From Defluviicoccus sp. bin129 (GTDB lineage: Bacteria > Pseudomonadota > Alphaproteobacteria > MPNO01), in contig MPNO01000036.1 in NCBI GenBank assembly GCA_002239065.1, positions 1 through 46,285 of the forward strand: DNA of 46,285 nt, given 5' to 3'. The notes under the pieces are model-generated. The model ran no database searches, was not told the DNA's origin, and saw only the letters and a list, made by a program, of their open reading frames with translations. The translations under genes and the position numbers were made by a program. Positions within the stretch are counted from its first letter, which is position 1. The number at the start of each line of letters is the position of its first letter. Shown piece after piece: positions 33,331 through 43,248 of this stretch.

Positions 33331-33696
33331 TCACTCGGTCTGGGCGATCAGGCTGACCACGTCGGCATCGCCGACCACCCGCGTCTGGTGGCCCTTGCCC
33401 GTCGTGTCTTCCATCAGCCGCACCGCGCCGGCGCCGAATACCCGGCTCTCCCCGTCGCTCATGGTGATCTCGAGCTCGCCCTCGATCGTCGTGTTGAACT
33501 GCCGCCTGGGCGTGGCGTGCCAGTCGCCGAACCAGCCGCGCGGTATCCGGACGAACAGGATGCGCGCCGCCGGCGCCGGGTCGGAAACATGAACCGGCTC
33601 GGTCGGCGGCGCGAATTCCTGCGGCGCGGTCGCCACCTCGACATCCTCGAAATGCGTTTCGCCGGCCTCGTCGGTGTACATCCGGACATATTTCAT
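33331..33696 (-). CDS. Small cupin-like protein upstream of the amidase
   Basis: This 121-aa protein has a cupin-like barrel: RIPRGWFGDWHATPRRQFNTTIEGELEI and GAVRLMEDTTGKGHQTRVV. Only part of the canonical histidine set is visible (DWHATPRRQF, KGHQT). Similar small cupins are widespread and uncharacterised. It is the first gene of a pair with the acetamidase/formamidase. The start at 33696 follows GAGGGGAGG. polA ends 55 bp upstream of it. Confidence 0.78.
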   Translation of the reverse strand: MKYVRMYTDEAGETHFEDVEVATAPQEFAPPTEPVHVSDPAPAARILFVRIPRGWFGDWHATPRRQFNTTIEGELEITMSDGESRVFGAGAVRLMEDTTGKGHQTRVVGDADVVSLIAQTE

Positions 33697-33751
33697 GCGG
33701 CCCTCCCCTCATCCCGAGTAGACGCGAAGCGCCGTATCGAGGGAAGCCCCC

Positions 33752-36517
33752 CTAATGTGCCGCGGCCCAGCTTCCCCCGGTGCCGGTCTCGACGGTGAGC
33801 GGGACGCTGAGATGGGCGGCGGCTTCCATCACCCGGGTCACCAGGGCGGCGGTGTCGGCGAGCTCCGCTTCCGGCACCTCGAACAGCAGCTCGTCATGCA
33901 CCTGGAGCAGCATCGTCGCGCCCAGACCGGCATCGGCGATCGCGCCTGGCAGGCGGATCATGGCGCGCTTGATGATGTCCGCCGCCGCCCCCTGGAGCGG
34001 CGCGTTGATCGCCGCGCGTTCGGAAAAATTGCGCCTGGCCGGGTTCTTGTCGGCGATCCCCGGGGTGTGGCAGCGCCGGCCGAACGCGGTCGTCACGAAG
34101 CCGTTGGCCCGCGCGAAGGCCTTGGTCTCCTCCATGTAGTCGCGGATGCCCGGGTAGTGCTCGAAATAGGCCTCGATATAGGCCTTCGCCTCGCTCTGCG
34201 GGATGCCGAGCTGGCGCGCCAGGCCGAACGGGCTGATGCCGTAGATGATGCCGAAATTGATCGCCTTGGCGCGGTTGCGGATTGCCGGCTCCATGCCCTC
34301 CACGGGCAGCCCGAACACCTCGCCCGCGGTCCGCGCGTGGATGTCGGTCCCCTCGTGGAAGGCCTGCTTCAGCGGCGCGATGTCGGCGACATGGGCGAGC
34401 AGGCGGAGCTCGATCTGCGAATAGTCGGCCGAGAGCAGGGTGCGGCCGTCCGCGGCGACGAAGGCCTCGCGGATCTTGCGCCCGTCTTCGGTGCGGATCG
34501 GGATGTTCTGCAGATTGGGATCGTTCGAGCTCAGCCGCCCGGTCGAGGCGATCGCCTGGCCGAACGAGGTGTGCACCCGCCCGGTCTCCGGGTTGACCGC
34601 CTCGGCGAGGGCCTCGGTATAGGTGCTGCGCAGCTTGGCGAGCTGGCGCCAGTCGAGCACCAGCCGGGGCAGCGCGTGGCCCTGGCCCGCGAGCCCTTCG
34701 AGGACATCGGCGCCGGTGGCCCAGGCGCCCTGCCTGGTCTTCTTGCCGCCCGGGAGCCCCATCTCCTCAAACAGCACGGAGCCGAGCTGTTTGGGCGAGC
34801 CGATATTGAAGTCGTGCCCGGCCTCCCGCCATATCCTTTCGGCGAGCGCGGCGCCACGCTGCTCGAAATCCCGCGAGAGCGCGGCCAGCACCGAGACGTC
34901 GACCCGGATGCCGGCGCGTTCCATCCCGGCCAGCACGCCGACCAGCGGGCGCTCCAGGGTCTCGTAGACCGTCGCCATGCGGTCGGCGACCAGCCGGGGC
35001 TTGAGCAGGCGGTGCAGCCGGAGCGTCATGTCGGCGTCCTCGGCCGCGTAGTCCCGCGCCGCGTCCAGCGGCACCTCCGCGAACGTCACCGCGTTCCGCC
35101 CCGACCCCGCGACGTCGGAGAACTTGATGTTGGCATGGTCGAAATGGAGTTTGCTGAGCTCGTCGAGCCCGTGGCCGTGGATGCCGGCTTCGAGCACGTA
35201 GGACAGCAGCATCGTGTCGTCGACCGGTGCCACGTCGATGCCGTAGCGCGCCAGCACCTCCATGTCGTACTTGATGTTGTGGCCGATCTTGAGCACGCCG
35301 GGATCTTCGAGCAGCTTCCTGAGGGCGGCGAGCGCCTCGTCGAGCGGGATCTGGTGCGGCGCCTCCGCCGCGCCGTCGATCAAGTCGGCCGTGTCGCCGC
35401 CCGGCGCGACATGGGCGAGCGGGACGTAGCAGGCCCGCCCGGGCTCGACCGAGAGCGAGACGCCGACCAGCTCCGCCCGCATGGAATCGAGCGAGGTCGT
35501 CTCGGTGTCGACCGCGACCGTCCCGGCGCGCACCGCCTCGTCGATCCAGCGCTGGAGCGCCGCCGCGTCGGTCACCAGCGAATACTCGCGCTCCGCCGGC
35601 GCGGCTTCCGCCTCCTGCGCATCGCCGCCCTCGGCGCTGCCGAACTGCGCCTCCATCTGGGCCAGCATTGACTTGAACCCGTGGGCAAGCAGGAAGTCCC
35701 GCAGCGCCGCGGAATCGGGCGGGGCGGCGATCAGGTCGTCGACCGCGTGCTCGACCGGCGCGTCGATCCTCAGCGTCACCAGGTCGCGCGAGATGCGCGC
35801 CATCCCGGCATGGTTGATAAGGTTCTCGCGGCGCTTGGGTTGCCTGATCTCCTCCGCCCGTTCGAGCAGCGTGTCGAGGTCGCCATATGTGCGGATCAGC
35901 TCGGCGGCGGTCTTGACCCCGATCCCCGGCACGCCCGGGACGTTGTCGGTCGAATCGCCGGCCAGCGCCTGCACGTCGATCACGCTTTCGGGGCCGACGC
36001 CGAAGCGCTCGATCACCTGTTCGCGCCCGACGGTCACGTTCTTGGCGGGATCGAGCATCGAGACGCCGTCGGCCACCAGCTGCATCAGATCCTTGTCCGA
36101 GGACACGATCACCACCTCGTGGCCTTCTTCCCGCGCCATGCGGGCGAAGGTGGCGATCAGATCGTCGGCCTCGAAGCCGGCGAGCTCGATGCAGGGGACG
36201 TTGAAGGCGCGCGTCGCCTCGCGGATCAGCGCGAATTGCGGCACCAGCTCTTCCGGCGGGTCGCTCCGGTTCGCCTTGTAGTCGGGGAAGATGTCGTTGC
36301 GGAACGAGACCCGGGCGGTATCGAAGATCACCGCGAAGCGCCTGGTCCCGGCATCGCTCAGGAGCTTCGCCAGCATCTTGGAGAAGCCGAACACCGCGTT
36401 GACCGGCACCCCCTCGGGGTTGGTCATCGGCGGCAGGCCGTAAAACGCGCGGAAGATGTAGCCCGAGCCGTCGACCAGATAGACCGGCTCCGCGCCACTC
36501 GCCGAGATCTCCGCCAT
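33752..36517 (-). CDS. polA: DNA polymerase I
   Basis: This 921-aa protein has three domains. The 5'-3' exonuclease is N-terminal (VYLVDGSGYIFRAFYGLPP; DNVPGVPGIGVKTA). A 3'-5' exonuclease domain with DTETTSLDSM keeps the D-x-E proofreading pair. The C-terminal polymerase has motif A (SADYSQIELRLLAH) and motif C (LQVHDELLFEVP). It fills gaps in repair and Okazaki processing. The ATG at 36517 follows GGAGGGGAAC, and an upstream ATG at 36529 is less well placed. The length is normal. Confidence 0.97.
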   Translation of the reverse strand: MAEISASGAEPVYLVDGSGYIFRAFYGLPPMTNPEGVPVNAVFGFSKMLAKLLSDAGTRRFAVIFDTARVSFRNDIFPDYKANRSDPPEELVPQFALIREATRAFNVPCIELAGFEADDLIATFARMAREEGHEVVIVSSDKDLMQLVADGVSMLDPAKNVTVGREQVIERFGVGPESVIDVQALAGDSTDNVPGVPGIGVKTAAELIRTYGDLDTLLERAEEIRQPKRRENLINHAGMARISRDLVTLRIDAPVEHAVDDLIAAPPDSAALRDFLLAHGFKSMLAQMEAQFGSAEGGDAQEAEAAPAEREYSLVTDAAALQRWIDEAVRAGTVAVDTETTSLDSMRAELVGVSLSVEPGRACYVPLAHVAPGGDTADLIDGAAEAPHQIPLDEALAALRKLLEDPGVLKIGHNIKYDMEVLARYGIDVAPVDDTMLLSYVLEAGIHGHGLDELSKLHFDHANIKFSDVAGSGRNAVTFAEVPLDAARDYAAEDADMTLRLHRLLKPRLVADRMATVYETLERPLVGVLAGMERAGIRVDVSVLAALSRDFEQRGAALAERIWREAGHDFNIGSPKQLGSVLFEEMGLPGGKKTRQGAWATGADVLEGLAGQGHALPRLVLDWRQLAKLRSTYTEALAEAVNPETGRVHTSFGQAIASTGRLSSNDPNLQNIPIRTEDGRKIREAFVAADGRTLLSADYSQIELRLLAHVADIAPLKQAFHEGTDIHARTAGEVFGLPVEGMEPAIRNRAKAINFGIIYGISPFGLARQLGIPQSEAKAYIEAYFEHYPGIRDYMEETKAFARANGFVTTAFGRRCHTPGIADKNPARRNFSERAAINAPLQGAAADIIKRAMIRLPGAIADAGLGATMLLQVHDELLFEVPEAELADTAALVTRVMEAAAHLSVPLTVETGTGGSWAAAH

Positions 36518-36583
36518 GTTCCCCTCCATCCGCCCCGGCCGCAGGATGCTAAACGGCGCCGCCCTTGTCGAGCGGGGGACAGA

Positions 36584-37861
36584 TCACGCTCCCACCCCCT
36601 CCTCGGACAGCACGCTGCCGGCGAGGTAGAGCGAGCCGCAGACCAGGACCCGCGCCGGGGCGGGGCCGCCTTCCGCGATGGCGTCGAGGGCGTGGGCGAC
36701 GTCGCGGCAGGCCGCCGCCTCCAGCCCCAGCCCGCGGGCTGCGGCGGCGAGGGCCTCGGCTTCGTGGCAGGCATAGGCGCCCGGCACCGGTACGCCGTGG
36801 AAGCTCGCCACCCGTGGCGCCAGCGGGGCCAGGAAGTCCTCGGCCGGGCGCACCGCCAGATGCCCCATCACCAGATGCAGCGGCCGGTCCGACCAGTCTT
36901 CCGCGACCCGGGCGAGCGCCTCGCCCGCGGCGCGGTTGTGGCCGCCGTCGACCCAGAGCTCCCACCCCGCCCCGAGGCGCTCGGAGAGCCGCCCGCGTGC
37001 GAGGCGCTGCAACCGACCCGGCCAGCTCGCGGCGGCGATGCCGGCGGCGATCGCACGGGCGTCGAGCGCCGGCCAGGCGAGGGCGCGCGCCGCGGCGACG
37101 GCGATCCCCGCGTTCTCCAGCTGATGGGGCCCAAGGAGCCCGGGCGGGGGAATTTCGAGCCCGCCCCGTTCGTCGCGATAGGACCGGCCGTCGCACCGCC
37201 ATTCCGCGCCGTGACGCCGCAGCGGCGCGCCGATCTCCCGGGCACGGGCGGCGATCGTGGCGGATGCCTCCGGAAGCTGCCTGCCGATCACCGCGGCGAT
37301 TTCGGGTTTAAGGATGCCGGCCTTCTCGAAGGCGATCTCCGGGATCGTCTCGCCGAGGAAGTGGACGTGGTCGCGCGACACCGGGGTGATCACCGACAGG
37401 GCCGGGTTGTCCAGCACGTTGGTCGCGTCGAACCGCCCGCCGAGCCCGGTCTCGATCAGCGCGATGTCGGCCGGCACGCGGGAGAAGGCGAGGAACGCCG
37501 CCGCCGTGGTGATCTCGAAGAAGGTGATCGGGGCGCCGTCATTGGCGGTCTCGCAAACCGCGAGCGCGTCTTCCAGCGGCGCGTCGCCGATCGGCCGGCC
37601 GCGGAGCGCGATGCGCTCCGAGAAGTGGACCAGATGCGGCGAGACATAGACATGCGCGGTCAGCCCCGCGGCCTCGCAGATCGCCTTGAGGAAGGCGATC
37701 ACCGACCCCTTGCCGTTGGTGCCCGCGACATGGACGACGGGGGGAAGCGAACGCTCGGGATTGCCGAGCGCGGCGAGCAGGCGCTCGATCCGGTCGAGGC
37801 CGAGGTCGATGAGCTTCGGGTGGAGGCGGGTCAGCCGTTCGAGAACGGCGTCACTCGGCAA
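36584..37861 (-). CDS. folC: Bifunctional folylpolyglutamate/dihydrofolate synthase
   Basis: This 425-aa ATP-dependent ligase has the P-loop HVAGTNGKGSV, YVSPHLVHFSERI and an ENAGIAVAAARAL region, as in FolC. It adds glutamate to dihydropteroate and to folates. Its predicted start is TTG at 37861, inside the last codons of accD (11-bp overlap), and no later ATG precedes the conserved N-terminus. Lying directly after accD is the usual alphaproteobacterial order. Confidence 0.95.
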   Translation of the reverse strand: MPSDAVLERLTRLHPKLIDLGLDRIERLLAALGNPERSLPPVVHVAGTNGKGSVIAFLKAICEAAGLTAHVYVSPHLVHFSERIALRGRPIGDAPLEDALAVCETANDGAPITFFEITTAAAFLAFSRVPADIALIETGLGGRFDATNVLDNPALSVITPVSRDHVHFLGETIPEIAFEKAGILKPEIAAVIGRQLPEASATIAARAREIGAPLRRHGAEWRCDGRSYRDERGGLEIPPPGLLGPHQLENAGIAVAAARALAWPALDARAIAAGIAAASWPGRLQRLARGRLSERLGAGWELWVDGGHNRAAGEALARVAEDWSDRPLHLVMGHLAVRPAEDFLAPLAPRVASFHGVPVPGAYACHEAEALAAAARGLGLEAAACRDVAHALDAIAEGGPAPARVLVCGSLYLAGSVLSEEGVGA

Positions 37862-38783
37862 GGGCGGCGCCCGCCGTGCTTGCCGCGAGAGGCGCCGGCG
37901 CTTCCGAGCCCTCTTCGCCGCCGGCCGGGGCGAGCGGGTTCATCATCATGTCGATCAGGTCGGCGAGCGTCTCGCGCAGTTCCCCGCGTGGAACCACCAT
38001 GTCCACCATGCCGTGTTCGAGGAGATATTCGGCGCGCTGAAAGTTCTCCGGCAGGGTCTCGCGGATGGTCTCCTCGATCACCCGCCGCCCCGCGAAGCCG
38101 ATCGTCGCCCCCGGCTCGGCGATGGCGATGTCGCCCAGCATCGCGAAGGAGGCCGAGACGCCGCCCGTGGTGGGGTCGGTGAGGACGACGATATAGGGGA
38201 GTCCTGCCTCCCTGACCCGCTCGATGGCGATGGTGGTGCGCGGCATCTGCACCAGCGACAGGACGCCCTCCTGCATGCGCGCGCCGCCCGACGAGGGGAA
38301 GACGATCAGCGCCGCCCGGTCGTCCACCGCCCGGTCGGCGGCGGCCAGGATGCCGTTGCCGACGGCGATCCCCATCGACCCGCCCATGAAGCGGAAGTCG
38401 AACGCTGCCACCACCGCGGGCGCGCCGCCCAGCGTGCCGGCGGCGACCGCGATCGCGTCCTCGCCGCCGGTCGCGCCGCGACTCTCGCGCAAACGCTCGG
38501 AATAGCGCTTGCGGTCGCGGAACCGGAGCGGGTCCGACACGCAGGGCGCGAGGTCGAGCGTCTCCCAACTGTCGGGATCGAGGATCGATGCGATGCGCCC
38601 GGCGGCATCGAGGCGCATGTGGTGGCCGCAATGGGAGCAGACATGCAACGCGGCTTCGAGCTCGCGGTGGAAGATCATCTGCTCGCATTGCGGGCATTTC
38701 TCCCACAGATGCTCGGGCACCTCCTGCCGGTTGCCGCCCACCAGGGCGCGGATCTTCGGGGGGATGTTGGTGAGCCAGTTCAA
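37851..38783 (-). CDS. accD: Acetyl-CoA carboxylase carboxyltransferase subunit beta
   Basis: This 310-aa protein has the N-terminal zinc finger (CPQCEQ ... CSHCGH) and the carboxyltransferase core ([33 protein letters not shown]). With AccA it transfers carboxyl from biotin to acetyl-CoA, the first step of fatty acid synthesis. It starts with TTG at 38783, overlapping the trpA stop (TTGA), so its translation is probably coupled to trpA. Confidence 0.96.
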   Translation of the reverse strand: MNWLTNIPPKIRALVGGNRQEVPEHLWEKCPQCEQMIFHRELEAALHVCSHCGHHMRLDAAGRIASILDPDSWETLDLAPCVSDPLRFRDRKRYSERLRESRGATGGEDAIAVAAGTLGGAPAVVAAFDFRFMGGSMGIAVGNGILAAADRAVDDRAALIVFPSSGGARMQEGVLSLVQMPRTTIAIERVREAGLPYIVVLTDPTTGGVSASFAMLGDIAIAEPGATIGFAGRRVIEETIRETLPENFQRAEYLLEHGMVDMVVPRGELRETLADLIDMMMNPLAPAGGEEGSEAPAPLAASTAGAALAE

Positions 38784-39637
38784 CCGTCGGAACCTCCGCC
38801 GTCGCGCGGGCGGCCGTTGCGTACCCCGCCCGCCAGCTCGCGGACCAGCGCCGCGACCGCCGCGACCGTCCCGCTCGCCGCCTTGCCGTCGACCAGGCTG
38901 GACTCGATCCGCTGCACGATCGCCGAGCCGACCACGACGGCGTCGGCGAAGGAGGCGATCTCCGCCGCCTGGCCCGCATCGCGCACGCCGAAGCCGACCG
39001 CGACAGGAAGATCGGTTGCCTTGCGGATCCTTTCAAGCCCCGCCGCGATATCGCCCGTCATCGCCGACTTGGTGCCGGTGATCCCGGTCACCGAGACGTA
39101 GTAGACGAAGCCGTCGCAGCCGGCGAGGATGCGCCCCAGCCTGGCGTCGTCGGTGGTCGGCGCGACCAGGCGGATCAGGGCGAGCCCGGCCGCCTCGGCC
39201 GGGACGCGCAGCTCCGCGTCCTCCTCGGGCGGCAGGTCGACCACGATCAGCCCGTCCACCCCGGCGGCCCGGGCGTCGGCCGCGAACGCCTCGGCGCCGT
39301 AGCGGTAGATCGGGTTGAAATAGCCCATCAGCACCAGCGGGGTCTCCGCGTCGGCGGCGCGGAAGGACGCCGCCATTTCGAGCGTGTCGGCCATCGTCTG
39401 GCCCGCCGCGAGCGCGCGCTCGCCGGCCGCCTGGATCGACGGGCCGTCGGCCATCGGGTCGCTGAACGGCATGCCGAGCTCGATCAGGTCGGCGCCGAGC
39501 CCGGGCAGGCGGGCGAGGATGGCGGACGAGGTCTCGCGGTCCGGGTCGCCGGCGGAAATGAACGGGATGAAGGCCGCACGCCCCTCCGCCGCGAGCGCCT
39601 GGAAACGCCGGGCGATGCGCGCCCGCCCACCGCTCAC
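38780..39637 (-). CDS. trpA: Tryptophan synthase alpha subunit
   Basis: This 285-aa TIM barrel cleaves indole-3-glycerol phosphate to indole and glyceraldehyde 3-phosphate. It has the catalytic Glu in [16 protein letters not shown], the Asp in the [11 protein letters not shown] region, and phosphate-binding [10 protein letters not shown]. The GTG start at 39637 overlaps the trpB stop (GTGA). A longer in-frame reading to 39805 runs into trpB and is rejected. Confidence 0.96.
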   Translation of the reverse strand: MSGGRARIARRFQALAAEGRAAFIPFISAGDPDRETSSAILARLPGLGADLIELGMPFSDPMADGPSIQAAGERALAAGQTMADTLEMAASFRAADAETPLVLMGYFNPIYRYGAEAFAADARAAGVDGLIVVDLPPEEDAELRVPAEAAGLALIRLVAPTTDDARLGRILAGCDGFVYYVSVTGITGTKSAMTGDIAAGLERIRKATDLPVAVGFGVRDAGQAAEIASFADAVVVGSAIVQRIESSLVDGKAASGTVAAVAALVRELAGGVRNGRPRDGGGSDG

Positions 39638-40851
39638 AGCTTCACCCCGAGCGCCTCGGCGACGGTGAACACGTCCTTGTCGCCGCGCCCGCACATGTTC
39701 ATCACCAGCAAGTGGTCCGCCGGCAGGTCGCCGGCGATGCGCATCACATGGGCGAGCGCGTGGCTCGGCTCCAGCGCCGGCAGGATGCCCTCCAGCCGGC
39801 TGCACAGCTGGAACGCCTCCAGCGCCTCGTCGTCGGTGACCGAGACGTAGCGCACCCGCCCGACATCGTGCAGCCAGGCGTGTTCCGGCCCCACCCCGGG
39901 ATAGTCGAGACCGGCGGAGATCGAATGCGCCTCCTGAATCTGGCCGTCCCCGTTCTGCAGCAGGTAGGTCCGGTTGCCGTGCAGCACCCCCGGCGCGCCG
40001 GCGGTGAGCGATGCGGCGTGGCGCGGCGTGTCGACGCCCTCGCCGGCGGCCTCGACGGCGTGGATGTCGATGCCAGGATCGTCGAGGAACGGGTGGAACA
40101 GCCCCATCGCGTTCGACCCGCCGCCGATGCAGGCGACCAGGGTGTCGGGCAGCCTGCCCTCGGCGGCGAGGATCTGCTCGCGGACCTCGCGGCCGATCAC
40201 CGACTGGAAGTCGCGCACCATGGCGGGGTAGGGGTGCGGGCCGGCCACCGTGCCGATGACGTAGAACGTGTCCTCGACATTGGCGACCCAGTCGCGCAGC
40301 GTCTCGTTCATCGCGTCCTTCAGCGTCCGGCTGCCCGAGGTCACCGGCACCACCTCGGCGCCGAGCAGCTTCATGCGGAACACGTTGGGCGCCTGGCGGG
40401 CGATATCGGTCTCGCCCATATAGACCACGCAGGGAAGGTCGAACAGCGCGCAGACCGTCGCGGTCGCGACGCCGTGCTGGCCGGCCCCGGTCTCGGCGAT
40501 GATGCGGGTCTTGCCCATGCGCCGGGCGAGCAGGATCTGCCCCACCGTGTTGTTGATCTTGTGCGCGCCGGTGTGGTTGAGCTCGTCGCGCTTGAAATAG
40601 ACTTTTGCGCCGCCGAGACGGTCGGTCAGGCGCTCGGCGAAGTAGAGCGGGCTGGGGCGCCCGACATAGTGCTTTAGATAGTAGGCGAGCGCGGCCTCGA
40701 ACGCCGGGTCCTGCTGGGCCGCGCGCCAGGCGCGCTCCACCTCGAGGACCAGCGGCATCAGGGTCTCGGCGACATAGCGCCCGCCGAACAGGCCGAAGCG
40801 GCCCTCGGAATCGGGTCCTTCCCGATAGCTGTTGGGTTGCGCCATGGCCAC
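39634..40851 (-). CDS. trpB: Tryptophan synthase beta subunit
   Basis: This protein of about 405 aa is a PLP enzyme that condenses indole with serine. It has the PLP lysine in [30 protein letters not shown] and the phosphate-binding [12 protein letters not shown] at 40851 sits 5 nt after GAGGGG. The ATG at 40845 gives 403 aa and is the alternative. It lies 9 bp after trpF. Confidence 0.97.
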   Translation of the reverse strand: MAMAQPNSYREGPDSEGRFGLFGGRYVAETLMPLVLEVERAWRAAQQDPAFEAALAYYLKHYVGRPSPLYFAERLTDRLGGAKVYFKRDELNHTGAHKINNTVGQILLARRMGKTRIIAETGAGQHGVATATVCALFDLPCVVYMGETDIARQAPNVFRMKLLGAEVVPVTSGSRTLKDAMNETLRDWVANVEDTFYVIGTVAGPHPYPAMVRDFQSVIGREVREQILAAEGRLPDTLVACIGGGSNAMGLFHPFLDDPGIDIHAVEAAGEGVDTPRHAASLTAGAPGVLHGNRTYLLQNGDGQIQEAHSISAGLDYPGVGPEHAWLHDVGRVRYVSVTDDEALEAFQLCSRLEGILPALEPSHALAHVMRIAGDLPADHLLVMNMCGRGDKDVFTVAEALGVKL

Positions 40852-40860
40852 TCGCGCCCC

Positions 40861-41508
40861 TCAGGCGCCCGACGCCGCCGCGATGAAGGCGGCGATGCGC
40901 GAAGCGTCCTTGACGCCGGGCGCGGTTTCGACGCCGGAAGATACATCAACGCCCGGCGCGCCGCTCGTCCGGATCGCCTCGGCCACGGTCTCCGGCGTGA
41001 GCCCGCCCGACAGCATCCACGGGCAGGGCCAGGACCGCCCGGCCAGCATGCGCCAGTCGAAGCTGAGCGCGTTGCCGCCCGGCATGAACCGGCCCTCGGT
41101 CGACGGCGCCTTGGCGTCGAACAGCAGGCGGTCGGCGATCCCGTCATAGCGTCTCGCGGCGTCGAGATCGGCGGGCTCGGCGACCTTGATCGCCTTCATC
41201 ACCGGCTTCCCGGTGCGCCGCTTGATGGCGGCGACCCGGCCGGGCTCCTCGCTGCCGTGGAGCTGCAGGAGGTCGAGGCGGGCCAGCGACAGCACCCGGT
41301 CCAGCGCCTCGTCCGGCGGGTCGACGAACAGCCCGACCACGGTGACATCGCCCGGCGCGGCGGCGGAGAGCGCAGCGGCCTCGTCGGCCGACACGTTGCG
41401 CGGCGAGCGCGGGAAGAACACCAGCCCGACATCGCCGGCGCCCCCGGCGATTGCGGCGGCGAGGATTTCGGGCGTGCTCACGCCGCAGATCTTGACCCGG
41501 ACCGTCAT
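40861..41508 (-). CDS. trpF: Phosphoribosylanthranilate isomerase
   Basis: This 215-aa TIM barrel has [12 protein letters not shown] (catalytic Cys), [32 protein letters not shown] and GVDVSSGVE, all TrpF hallmarks. It converts phosphoribosylanthranilate to the carboxyphenylamino-deoxyribulose form in tryptophan synthesis. The ATG at 41508 overlaps the stop of the LapA-domain gene by 4 bp. An upstream in-frame reading to 41790 is the shadow of that gene. Confidence 0.96.
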   Translation of the reverse strand: MTVRVKICGVSTPEILAAAIAGGAGDVGLVFFPRSPRNVSADEAAALSAAAPGDVTVVGLFVDPPDEALDRVLSLARLDLLQLHGSEEPGRVAAIKRRTGKPVMKAIKVAEPADLDAARRYDGIADRLLFDAKAPSTEGRFMPGGNALSFDWRMLAGRSWPCPWMLSGGLTPETVAEAIRTSGAPGVDVSSGVETAPGVKDASRIAAFIAAASGA

Positions 41509-41882
41509 GCCGGACCGCCCGGTCTGAGCCGGAACCGGGGCAGGCGCGGGCGCTTGGGCGGCGGCGCCTCGGCGGGGGCCGCGCCCGCCTCGTGATCCGT
41601 CTCGCGCGCCGCCTCGACCAGGGTGAGCTGGCGCTCCAGCGCGCTCGCCTCGCGCCGGCCGGCGCGCGCGCGGCGGCGCCACTTGCCGTCGGAAATCCAT
41701 TGCGCGGAACCGCCGATCGCCATGCCGGCGGCGAGCGCGCCGAGCAGCGCGATATAGACCGGCAGGTCGACCTCGAGCGGCAGCGGCCACAGGTTCAGCG
41801 TCAATTCGTGCCGGTTGGCGACGGCGAACACCACGAACGCCGCGGCGACGGGAATGAACAGCAGCCTTGAGATCAGTTTCAT
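41505..41882 (-). CDS. LapA-domain (DUF1049) membrane protein
   Basis: This 125-aa protein has two N-terminal helices (about residues 5-22 and 40-60), FAVANRHELTLNLWPLPLEVDLPVYIALLGALAAGM being typical of the LapA/DUF1049 domain. After it come a basic stretch (KWRRRARAGRRE), a short helix and a Pro/Arg-rich tail. In E. coli, LapA works with LapB in lipopolysaccharide assembly. In alphaproteobacteria it is usually found, as here, between ihfB and trpF. Confidence 0.88.
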   Translation of the reverse strand: MKLISRLLFIPVAAAFVVFAVANRHELTLNLWPLPLEVDLPVYIALLGALAAGMAIGGSAQWISDGKWRRRARAGRREASALERQLTLVEAARETDHEAGAAPAEAPPPKRPRLPRFRLRPGGPA

Positions 41883-41925
41883 CCGCGGTCTCGCCCGCGA
41901 CCCGCCGCGACGCAGGCGCCGCTTC

Positions 41926-42210
41926 TCAGGAGTCCGCGTTCAGCCGGTCGCGCAAATCCTTGCCGGCCTTGAAGAACGGCACGTATTTCTTCTCGACATT
42001 GACCGAGTTGCCGGTGCGCGGATTGCGCCCCACCCGTTCCGCCCGTTCCTTGACGGAAAACGCGCCGAAACCGCGCAACTCTACCCGCCCGCCGCGATAC
42101 AGCGCATCGGAGATCTCGTCGAAGATGGTGGAGACGATGCGCTCGATGTCGCGCCGAAACAGGTTCGGGTTCTGGTCAGCCAGACGCTGGATCAACTCGG
42201 ACTTGGTCAT
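41926..42210 (-). CDS. ihfB: Integration host factor subunit beta
   Basis: This 94-aa DNA-bending protein has [35 protein letters not shown] and the DNA-inserting arm [27 protein letters not shown]. With IHF-alpha it bends DNA in replication, recombination and transcription control. The ATG at 42210 gives the standard length; a longer reading to 42264 is rejected. It lies between sppA and the LapA-domain gene. Confidence 0.96.
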   Translation of the reverse strand: MTKSELIQRLADQNPNLFRRDIERIVSTIFDEISDALYRGGRVELRGFGAFSVKERAERVGRNPRTGNSVNVEKKYVPFFKAGKDLRDRLNADS

Positions 42211-42296
42211 CCGCCGCCGTTCCCCGACTCCTTCCGCCCCTTCCCGCCTTCGAGCGGCCTTCAAGACAGGCGGCCGACGGCGATCATCGAGACCCG

Positions 42297-43211
42297 TCAG
42301 CGGATTTGAGCGTGCCAGACCGATACCAGACCGTCAAGCGTAAGTCGTTCAGAGAAAATCGTTCTTTCGCCCAGCGCCGCCATTCTGTCGAGCATCCTGC
42401 CGAGCCTGCTGCCCCCGGCGCCGACATCGCGAACCGGCAGATTCCGGGCGATCCCCTTCTCGCTGTCGAGCCAGGCGAGGGCCTCGCTCTGGCCGCCGAT
42501 CGCGTCGACCAGCCCGGCCTCCAGCGCCTGCCTGCCGGTCAGCACGCGGCCGTCGGCGACCTTTTGCAGCGCCGCGTCGTCCAGCCCGCGCCGCTCGGCG
42601 ACCAGTTCGAGGAACATCGCGTGGCCGTCGGCGATCAGCGCCTCCAGCACCCGCCTGCCGTCGTCGCTCAGCTTCTCGAAGCCCGACGGCATCGCCTTGA
42701 GCGGGCCGCTGCGGATGGTCTCGGCGCCGACGCCGAGCGTCTCCAGCAGGCCGGAAATCTCGGTCAATTGCATCACCACGCCGATCGAGCCGGTGATGGT
42801 GCTGCGCCGGGCGACCAGCCGGTCGGCCGCGATCGCGGCCATGTAACCGGCCGATGTCGCGACCCCGCCGAGGACGGCGACCACCGGTTTCCGCTCGGCG
42901 ACGGCGCGCAGCGAACGGTAGAGCGCCTCGCCCCCGGCCAGCGTGCCGCCCGGGCTGTCGATGCGCACGATCAGCGCCCGCGCGTCGTCGTCGCCGGCGA
43001 TCGCGGCAAGGGTGCGATGCCGCCGGAGGTCGTCGGCGATGAGGCCCTTGACGCTGTGGCGGGCGACATAGTCGCTGCCGCCCAGATCGGCGAAGCGGCC
43101 GAACGCGGCGAGCGCGGCGAGCAGGACGGCGAGGATGCCGACCCCGCGCCAGACCGACAGCCGCCGCTTCAGCCGCCGCCGGTCGATGAGATAGTCCGCG
43201 TCGAGCGCCAT
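42297..43211 (-). CDS. sppA: Signal peptide peptidase SppA (short form)
   Basis: This 304-aa S49 serine protease is anchored by one N-terminal helix (about residues 22-40). The catalytic pair is S120 ([11 protein letters not shown]) and K172 ([10 protein letters not shown]). [16 protein letters not shown] and TGSIGVVMQ are family segments. It degrades cleaved signal peptides in the membrane. The length is that of the short, half-size SppA, which oligomerises. It sits between rpsA and ihfB. Confidence 0.93.
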   Translation of the reverse strand: MALDADYLIDRRRLKRRLSVWRGVGILAVLLAALAAFGRFADLGGSDYVARHSVKGLIADDLRRHRTLAAIAGDDDARALIVRIDSPGGTLAGGEALYRSLRAVAERKPVVAVLGGVATSAGYMAAIAADRLVARRSTITGSIGVVMQLTEISGLLETLGVGAETIRSGPLKAMPSGFEKLSDDGRRVLEALIADGHAMFLELVAERRGLDDAALQKVADGRVLTGRQALEAGLVDAIGGQSEALAWLDSEKGIARNLPVRDVGAGGSRLGRMLDRMAALGERTIFSERLTLDGLVSVWHAQIR

Positions 43212-43248
43212 GCAGGACCCGCCCCGGAGGGCTCAGCCGCCGCCCGCC

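Noticed and set aside
33755..35671. 638-codon open frame on the plus strand over polA
   Set aside because: polA on the other strand has complete exonuclease and polymerase motifs; the plus-strand product has none.
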